Below, piece by piece: positions 1-5,474 of a stretch of DNA of 5,474 bases. The DNA is from an uncultured Sphingomonadaceae bacterium (GTDB lineage Bacteria > Pseudomonadota > Alphaproteobacteria > Sphingomonadales > Sphingomonadaceae), in NCBI GenBank assembly GCA_938016505.1, contig CALLWN010000032.1, positions 1 through 5,474 of the forward strand. Reading direction: 5' to 3'. Numbering within the stretch: position 1 is the stretch's first letter; each line of letters begins with the position of its first letter. A model generated the notes under the pieces. It had not been told where the DNA came from, made no database searches, and worked only from the letters and a program-made list of their open reading frames with translations. The translations under genes were made by a program, and so were the position numbers.

Positions 1-244
1 GGGCTTCGCCGCCCGTCGGGTCGCGATGGCGACGCCTTCGGCCTGCAGCCCGGCATGACCCCGCGGGGCGCCGCAGGTCCCCCGGGAAGCGGCATCAATC
101 TTTCGGATCCGACGCGGCAGATCCCCGTCGGCTGTGGCCCGAGCAGACGGTGGACGGCTTCGCCAGGCATGCGAGCCGGATGCCGGGACCCGCAGCACGC
201 GGGCCATCGTCTCGATCGGATGGTTGGCCTTGGTTCGCGCTCAT
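1..244 (-). pseudogene. IS3-family transposase OrfB, frameshifted N-terminal remnant
   Basis: This is the N-terminal part of an IS3 OrfB (DDE integrase-type transposase). The ATG at 244-242 overlaps the OrfA stop as ATGA and begins MSANQ. The family-like reading then moves to another frame at about 228-231, where one extra A seems to have been inserted. From there the frame is open to the window edge and reads NHPIETMARVLRVPASG, then AWRSRPPSARA and AASRGTCGAPR, matching the HTH_21 region that precedes the rve catalytic domain. Positions usually conserved are altered, for example SHAW for the usual YYAW and RGHAGL for RVHAEL. This suggests decay by substitution as well as the frameshift. The catalytic DDE residues would lie outside the window. 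Confidence 0.7.
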
Positions 245-597
245 GACCCGGCAAACCCGGACGGGGTCGCCTTGCTCTCCCGTGCAAACCAGGCGTTGGG
301 CGGGAACCCCGTCCACCGGACGCCTTTCTGCTTCACCTCACCCTTTGCCAGGATGTCACGCTCCTGCCGCAGCCGCGGGTTCTCACGCCAGAGCTTGGTC
401 AGCTGCTTGCGCCCGATGCTGGTCGGGTCGTCCCTCCGCTTGCCAGTATCCCGATCGGCCTGGCGAACCCAGGTCCAGATCGACTGCGCCGTTGGCTCAA
501 ACGCGCGCGAACGCCCCTCAGGCGTGCGCCCAGCCCGCACCAGCTCCACCATCTGCCGCCGGAACTCCGGCGGATACGCCGTTCGAAATCTCCCCAT
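241..597 (-). CDS. IS3-family transposase OrfA, with an extra internal segment
   Basis: This 118-residue ORF has the OrfA layout of IS3-family elements (HTH_Tnp_1, IS-end binding protein). The N-terminal YPPEFRRQMVELVRAGRTPE leads into a helix-turn-helix (FEPTAQSIWTWV, about residues 33-44). A leucine-zipper-like helix follows (LTKLWRENPRLRQERDIL, about 66-83). The start ATG has a strong Shine-Dalgarno GGAGG six bases upstream. In relatives as I remember them, the zipper end ILAK runs almost directly into AAAWFARE. Here 16 residues (GEVKQKGVRWTGFPPN) sit between ILAK and AWFARE, in frame. Several usually conserved residues also differ, such as GRSRAFEP for ELAREFEP. It is probably a relic, though it could still be translated. 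The TGA stop overlaps the OrfB ATG. Confidence 0.75.
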   Translation of the reverse strand: MGRFRTAYPPEFRRQMVELVRAGRTPEGRSRAFEPTAQSIWTWVRQADRDTGKRRDDPTSIGRKQLTKLWRENPRLRQERDILAKGEVKQKGVRWTGFPPNAWFARESKATPSGFAGS

Positions 598-603
598 CGA
601 ACA

Positions 604-608
604 CCTCC
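604..608 (-). promoter_or_regulatory. Shine-Dalgarno of IS3 OrfA
   Basis: The minus strand reads GGAGG six bases before the OrfA ATG. This is the best ribosome-binding site in the window and fixes the OrfA start at 597. Confidence 0.6.
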
Positions 609-705
609 AAATCCACCTTCAGGGCGTCCACCAGCGCGGGGCAGGTCCAGACAGATGGGCGTCGCCAAGCACGGTTCTTCAACAGCTTTTATAACCGAAG
701 GAATT

Positions 706-781
706 TGGTGGGCTCGCCGGGATTCGAACCCGGGACCTACAGATTAAAAGTCCGTTGCTCTACCGACTGAGCTACGAGCCC
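706..781 (-). tRNA. tRNA-Lys (anticodon UUU), CCA encoded
   Basis: The minus strand folds as a complete 76-base tRNA. The acceptor arm GGGCTCG (781-775) pairs with CGAGCCC (716-710), followed by discriminator A and an encoded CCA (708-706). The D arm has AGCTCAGTCGGTAGAGC. The anticodon stem ACGGA/TCTGT encloses the loop CTTTTAA, giving anticodon TTT, which reads lysine AAA and AAG codons. The T arm has the canonical GGTTCGAATCC. It lies 13 bases downstream of the folK stop on the same strand, so it may be co-transcribed with folK or made from its own promoter (792-820). No rho-independent terminator is visible between the CCA end and the IS remnant. Confidence 0.97.
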
Positions 782-791
782 GAGGGTCAGA

Positions 792-820
792 GCCCTAGGC
801 AGAGGGGGAGGGCGGGTCAA
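792..820 (-). promoter_or_regulatory. Possible sigma-70-type promoter of tRNA-Lys, overlapping the folK stop
   Basis: The minus strand carries TTGACC (820-815), a 17-base spacer and TAGGGC (797-792). The -35 matches the consensus at five of six positions with ideal spacing. The -10 is poor, matching only the first T and A. The -10 ends ten bases before the mature tRNA 5' end, so transcription would start a few bases upstream of the tRNA. The first three bases of the -10 are the folK TAG stop codon. This is inferred from position and consensus only. Confidence 0.35.
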
Positions 821-1355
821 TCGCGCGGGGCCTGTGCAGCCGCGCCAGAAGCGCGCGGGCCGGAAGGTGGTGCACGGGGTGGCGCCAGTCGGGCCAAAGC
901 TCGGTGAAGGGGCGCAGGGCGAAATCACGCACAGCCAGACCCGGGTGGGGAACGCTCAGGCCCGGGAGCCGGATGACCGCCTCGCCGAAGGCCAGCAGGT
1001 CGAGATCGAGAACCCGCGGACCCCAGCGCCGGCCCGGTCTGCGGCCGAAGGCGCGTTCGATCGTCTTGAGCGTGGCCAGCAGCTGGTCCGGGCTGCCGGA
1101 CCAGCAGGCCGTTGCAACCGCGTTGGCGAAACACCGCTTCGATGGACCCAGCGGCGCTGTCGTATGAATGCGGGACAGGCGCAGCCCGGTCAGCCCCTCG
1201 CTGGCCAGCCGGACGGCGGCCGCGCGGATGATCGCCTCCGGCCGGCCATGGCGGCCATGGCAACGGTTGGAGCCAAGCCCGACCGCAACGCGGATCGAAG
1301 CTCCGGCAGGTGCGGTCTTGTGCGCAACTGCCTGCCTGCTAGCCTTGTCTGCCAT
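795..1355 (-). CDS. folK: 2-amino-4-hydroxy-6-hydroxymethyldihydropteridine pyrophosphokinase (HPPK)
   Basis: HPPK transfers pyrophosphate from ATP to 6-hydroxymethyl-7,8-dihydropterin, the step before dihydropteroate synthase in folate synthesis; it acts in the cytosol. The 186-residue product has the family signatures in order: GLGSN (residues 26-30), a TTAPLG segment (65-70) followed by FANAV, the diagnostic RWGPRVLDLDLL (110-121) whose D117 and D119 should bind the two magnesium ions, and VPHPGLAVRDFALRPF (135-150). Length is slightly above the usual 150-180 because about 20 residues precede the first strand. ATG at 1355 is the only ATG before the GLGSN motif in this frame. A weak GGGG lies six bases upstream. 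The ATG shares a CATG with the divergent glycosylase gene, so any folK promoter lies inside that gene. tRNA-Lys follows closely on the same strand. Confidence 0.93.
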   Translation of the reverse strand: MADKASRQAVAHKTAPAGASIRVAVGLGSNRCHGRHGRPEAIIRAAAVRLASEGLTGLRLSRIHTTAPLGPSKRCFANAVATACWSGSPDQLLATLKTIERAFGRRPGRRWGPRVLDLDLLAFGEAVIRLPGLSVPHPGLAVRDFALRPFTELWPDWRHPVHHLPARALLARLHRPRAIDPPSPSA

Positions 1356-1356
1356 G
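1353..1356. promoter_or_regulatory. CATG palindrome holding two divergent, overlapping start codons
   Basis: The plus-strand ATG of the uracil-DNA glycosylase (1354-1356) and the minus-strand ATG of folK (1355-1353) are built from the same four bases. There is no noncoding DNA between the genes, so promoter elements for each must lie within the other's coding region. A weak plus-strand candidate, TTGTGC (1318-1323), 16 bases, TAGCCT (1340-1345), would start transcription almost at the glycosylase ATG. That would fit a leaderless mRNA and the absence of a Shine-Dalgarno there. Confidence 0.55.
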
Positions 1357-1992
1357 CGTGACCCCGATCCCGACTGTCCGCTGTGCCCGCGGCTTGCCGT
1401 CTATCGCGAGCAGAACCGCCTCCACCATCCGGAGTGGTTCAACGCGCCCGTGCCGGGCTTTGGCGACCCGCTGGCGCGGCTGGCGATCGTCGGGCTCGCA
1501 CCCGGGGTTTCGGGGGCCAACCGCACTGGCCGGCCCTTCACCGGGGATCATGCCGGCCTTCTCCTCTATGACACCCTCCTCACCCTCGGGCTTGCGACTG
1601 GCCACTATGCCGAGCATGCCGGAGACGGGCTGGTGCTCGAGGACGTGTTCATCACCAATGCCGTGCGCTGCGTGCCGCCGGGCAACCGGCCGACCACGGC
1701 CGAGGTCCATGCCTGCCGGCCCTTCCTCGCGGCGAGCCTCACCAGCTTGCCGAACCTGCGCGTCGTGCTCGCGCTGGGCGCCATCGCCCACCAGTCGGCG
1801 GTGAAGGCGCTGGGCGGGAAGCTGCCCAAGGCCCGCTTCGCCCACGGCACGGTCCATCGGCTGCCCTCGGGCGTGCATCTCATCGACAGCTACCATTGCT
1901 CCCGGCTCAATACCAACACCGGCGTGCTTACGGCAGACATGTTCCGCACGGTGGTCGAGCAGGCGATGCAGCTGCGGGCAGAGGCGCCATGA
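1354..1992 (+). CDS. Uracil-DNA glycosylase, family 5 (UdgB-type, 4Fe-4S)
   Basis: The product removes uracil, and in this family often hypoxanthine or ethenocytosine, from DNA to start base excision repair. The 212-residue protein has cysteines at 8 and 11 (CPLC), 106 and 121, the spacing expected for the four ligands of the family 4/5 iron-sulfur cluster. Motif 1 is GLAPG (47-51) followed by GANRTGRPFTGD (54-65). It lacks the Asp or Glu used by families 1 and 4, as expected for family 5. Motif 2 is YHCSRLNTNTG (180-190) with H181. The frame is open far upstream opposite folK, but the cysteine ligand at residue 8 supports ATG 1354 as the start. No convincing Shine-Dalgarno precedes it. The TGA overlaps the start of the downstream crotonase gene, so the two are probably co-translated. 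Confidence 0.9.
   Translation: MRDPDPDCPLCPRLAVYREQNRLHHPEWFNAPVPGFGDPLARLAIVGLAPGVSGANRTGRPFTGDHAGLLLYDTLLTLGLATGHYAEHAGDGLVLEDVFITNAVRCVPPGNRPTTAEVHACRPFLAASLTSLPNLRVVLALGAIAHQSAVKALGGKLPKARFAHGTVHRLPSGVHLIDSYHCSRLNTNTGVLTADMFRTVVEQAMQLRAEAP
1980..1984 (+). promoter_or_regulatory. Shine-Dalgarno of the crotonase gene, inside the glycosylase gene
   Basis: AGAGG lies four bases before ATG 1989, within the last codons of the upstream gene. It supports 1989 as the start rather than the in-frame upstream methionine at 1896. Confidence 0.45.
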
Positions 1993-2777
1993 GCGAACTT
2001 CTTGTCGACGAAGAGGGCCCGGTGCTGCGGGCGACGATGAACCGGCCGGAGCAGCTGAACGCGCTGTCCCCCGGGCTGGTGGACGCCCTGCGCGACCTCT
2101 TCACCGGGCTCTACTGGCGCCGCGACATCCGCGTGGTGGTGCTCGAGGGCGCCGGACGCGCCTTCTGCGCCGGGCTCGACCTGAAGGGCGGCACCGCGCT
2201 TCCCGAAGCGACCGTGACCGAGGCGCTGCGCCGCCAGCGGCAGATCTCGGAGATCGTGATTGCGATGCGGCGCTGTCCTCAGCCCATCCTCGCACTTGTC
2301 GATGGCCCGGCCGCCGGTGGCGGCTTCGCGCTCGCGCTGGCCTCCGACATCCGCATTGCAACGCCCCGCACGCGAATGAATGCGGCGTTCATCCGGATCG
2401 GCCTCTCCGCCTGTGACATCGGCGTGTCCTACTTCCTCCCCCGAATGGTGGGTGCAAGCGTTGCCGCCGACTACATGCTGACGGGCCGTTTCATGGATGC
2501 CGAGACGGCGCATCGCCTCGGCCTTGTCTCCGAGGTGGTTGACCCCGCGGAGGTGCGTGCTGCGGGCGACCGGTTCGTGGCGCAGATGCTGGCGGCCACG
2601 CCGCTCGGGCTGCGGCTGACCAAGGAAGCGCTCAACCACGCGATCGACATGAGCAGCCTCGAGGCCGTGATCGCGATGGAGGACCGCAACCAGGTGCTCA
2701 CCGCGCGGGATTCCAATTTCGCCGAGGGTGTCGCCGCCTTCCTCGAGAAGCGGCCGCCGCACTACCGCCCCGAGTGA
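1989..2777 (+). CDS. Enoyl-CoA hydratase/isomerase (crotonase) family protein, atypical active site
   Basis: This 262-residue protein is a full-length crotonase-fold enzyme, acting on an acyl-CoA thioester in the cytosol. The CoA and oxyanion-hole elements are present: FCAGLDLK (59-66) and DGPAAGGG (105-112), then SDIRIA (119-124). By direct alignment to mitochondrial enoyl-CoA hydratase, the two catalytic glutamates (E144 and E164 in rat) correspond to A114 and F134. The only acidic residue nearby is D143 in CDIG. Its distance to the following LPR motif matches the catalytic Asp of PaaG and dienoyl-CoA isomerases. An isomerase or other crotonase reaction is therefore more likely than simple hydration; the substrate is unknown. 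The ATG overlaps the glycosylase TGA by four bases (ATGA). The gene ends 15 bp from the convergent Kelch gene, with no terminator hairpin visible between them. Confidence 0.85.
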   Translation: MSELLVDEEGPVLRATMNRPEQLNALSPGLVDALRDLFTGLYWRRDIRVVVLEGAGRAFCAGLDLKGGTALPEATVTEALRRQRQISEIVIAMRRCPQPILALVDGPAAGGGFALALASDIRIATPRTRMNAAFIRIGLSACDIGVSYFLPRMVGASVAADYMLTGRFMDAETAHRLGLVSEVVDPAEVRAAGDRFVAQMLAATPLGLRLTKEALNHAIDMSSLEAVIAMEDRNQVLTARDSNFAEGVAAFLEKRPPHYRPE

Positions 2778-2792
2778 GCGAGGAGCGACGGG

Positions 2793-3847
2793 CTAGGGCG
2801 TGAACATCTCGTGGGTGGCCCGGGTCGCCCGGCCGCCGGGCTCGGCAGCGCCGCCGATGAGGTGGATGCGCCCGGCCACGCCGACTGCGCCGAGGCCATG
2901 GCGCCCCTCGGTCATGCGGGTCACCTCCTGCCAGCGGTCGGTGCGTGGATCATAGGCAAAGACTTCAGCATGAACGGCAGGGGTCTTGCCGAAGCTTTCG
3001 CCGCCGAAGGCGAAAATCTGGCCAAGCGCGACTGCTGCGGCGTGGCCGCCCCGCGGCGCGGGCATCGGCGCGCGCGAGGTCCAGGCATTGGCCGTCGGGT
3101 CAAAGACCTGATGGTCGGCGACGTTCAGGATCTGGCCACCGGTCGAATGGCGCCCGCCGACCATGTGCAGCCGGCCGTTCAGGATGGCGAAGGCGGCGCT
3201 GTTCACGCCGCGCGGCACGCGCGGACCCGGTTCCCACCTCTGGCTGTCGGCCGACAGCAGCCAGCACTCCTGGGTGTCACCATGGTCGGCATGGCCGCTG
3301 TTGGCGGCATCCATCGGGGTTCGGCCGGCGGCGACGAGGAGACGGCCTCCAACAACCCCGCCCACGGCCTCGGCCTGGGGGCGCGGCAGGGGCGGGCCTT
3401 CTTCCCAGCGGGCCGCACCGCGCGCCAGGGTCCACACCCGGCGCTCCATCTGCCACAGCGCCCCCGGCCGGGCGGTGAAGCCGCCGATGCACCACAGCCG
3501 GCCGGCGTGGCCGATGAGAAGCGGGTGGTGGAGCGCGACCGGAAGATCGGGCAGCCGCTCCCAGCTGCGCGCGCCGGGGCGGAAGGCGTGGACGGCGACC
3601 GTGGGCGCAAGGTCGGCGAGACTGGTGACGGGCGTCGTGCGCGCCTCGAGCCCGCCGCCGACGATGATCCGCGCGTCGAAGAAAGCCGGGTAGATTTCCT
3701 GCACCGGGTGCGGCAGCGCCGGCTGGGCGCGGAACCGCGGCGGCGCCGCCGGTGGCCGGGCCACGCGCTCCCGCGGCTCCGGCGTCCACTGGCCGAGCCC
3801 TGGCCCGGCGACCAGCGCGGCCCCGCCGGCAAGGAGCGTGCGGCGCC

Positions 3848-3851
<4 letters not shown>
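2793..3851 (-). CDS. Exported Kelch-repeat beta-propeller protein
   Basis: The 352-residue product begins MRRRTLLAGGAALVAG, an arginine-rich n-region and hydrophobic stretch resembling a Tat signal, so a periplasmic or secreted location is likely. Cleavage near residue 20 lacks a clean AxA site. Residues about 50-350 form six Kelch-like blades. Glycine pairs lie at 66-67, 123-124, 232-233, 283-284 and 333-334, with a degenerate AAG at 174-176. Following tryptophans include W97, W205, W257 and W307. The third blade has a long His/Asp-rich loop (about 183-195, NSGHADHGDTQE). The end THEMFTP probably closes the propeller. The start is GTG: GTGA overlaps the aguB stop, and GAGGA sits three bases upstream. 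I see no enzyme motif. Such proteins may be annotated as galactose oxidase-like, but no evidence here supports oxidase activity. Function is unknown; co-translation ties it to agmatine breakdown. Confidence 0.85.

Positions 3852-5474
<1,623 letters not shown>

Larger units (their letters stand above)
1..653 (-). mobile_element. Degraded IS3-family insertion sequence, one end only
   Basis: This is the upstream (OrfA) end of an IS3-family element, read on the minus strand and leaving the window at position 1. It contains an OrfA-like helix-turn-helix ORF (241-597) followed by a frameshifted OrfB start (1-244). The order and the ATGA overlap are those of IS3 elements, which make a fused OrfAB transposase by -1 frameshifting. 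The outer terminus is not certain. A minus-strand TGTCTGGACCTGCC at 640-653 begins with the TG typical of IS3 ends, and another TG-starting candidate, TGTTGAAGAACC, begins at 684. The partner inverted repeat lies outside the window, so neither can be confirmed. The tRNA-Lys 3' end is only 20-50 bp beyond the element. The IS is very likely immobile. Confidence 0.75.

Noticed and set aside
706..730. tRNA-Lys 3' end as a phage or island attachment site
   Set aside because: I found no second copy of the T-arm/acceptor sequence and no integrase in the window; the neighbouring element is an IS, which does not integrate by tRNA homology.
150..770. Plus-strand ORF crossing the IS remnant and the tRNA
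   Set aside because: It runs antisense through a complete tRNA and through OrfA, so it cannot be a sensible gene.
1243..1260. Tandem repeat of CGGCCATGG, twice
   Set aside because: It encodes the HGRHG stretch right after GLGSN in FolK and is explained by coding for that stretch; two short copies do not make a repeat element.
1168..1353. N-terminal extension of the glycosylase over the folK gene
   Set aside because: The iron-sulfur Cys pair sits eight residues after ATG 1354 as expected for the family, and the extension is antisense to conserved HPPK residues.
1890..2762. Minus-strand ORF of 290 codons opposite the crotonase gene
   Set aside because: It is His- and Arg-rich shadow sequence; the plus strand carries the crotonase motifs.
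2778..2792. Possible bidirectional terminator between the convergent crotonase and Kelch genes
   Set aside because: Only 15 bases are available, and I see no stem-loop or T-run there.

Overview
The window is GC-rich, densely packed bacterial chromosome. Codon use is strongly G/C-ending, and the gene set (Lys tRNA, folK, family 5 uracil-DNA glycosylase, crotonase, agmatine catabolism genes) fits an alphaproteobacterium. A sphingomonad or Erythrobacter relative is my best guess. It rests on remembered resemblance, not a database search.

Layout. Positions 1 to about 650 hold one end of a decayed IS3-family insertion sequence on the minus strand. Its OrfA is open but carries about 48 extra bases, and its OrfB is frameshifted and runs off the left edge. 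Next come a tRNA-Lys(UUU) (706-781, minus) and folK (795-1355, minus). A plausible tRNA promoter has its -10 overlapping the folK stop codon. folK is divergent from a plus-strand pair: a family 5 uracil-DNA glycosylase (1354-1992) and a crotonase-fold protein (1989-2777). The two divergent start codons share one CATG palindrome, so there is no intergenic promoter space. The plus-strand pair converges on a minus-strand operon that enters from the right edge: agmatine deiminase (aguA, 3' part only), N-carbamoylputrescine amidase (aguB) and an exported Kelch propeller protein. These three are joined by 4-bp stop/start overlaps.

How the genes work together. AguA hydrolyses agmatine to N-carbamoylputrescine and ammonia. 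AguB cleaves that to putrescine, CO2 and ammonia, so the two give a complete agmatine-to-putrescine route. The Kelch protein is translationally tied to them but has a Tat-like signal peptide, so its link to this cytoplasmic pathway is unexplained. FolK makes the pyrophosphorylated pterin for folate synthesis.

Points for a second look: an apparent single-base deletion in aguA near 5398-5400; a crotonase lacking both glutamates of classical enoyl-CoA hydratases; the shared CATG starts; and the extra segment inside the IS3 OrfA. I saw no CRISPR array, phage gene or clearly new defence system. No stretch longer than 300 bases lacks a gene.
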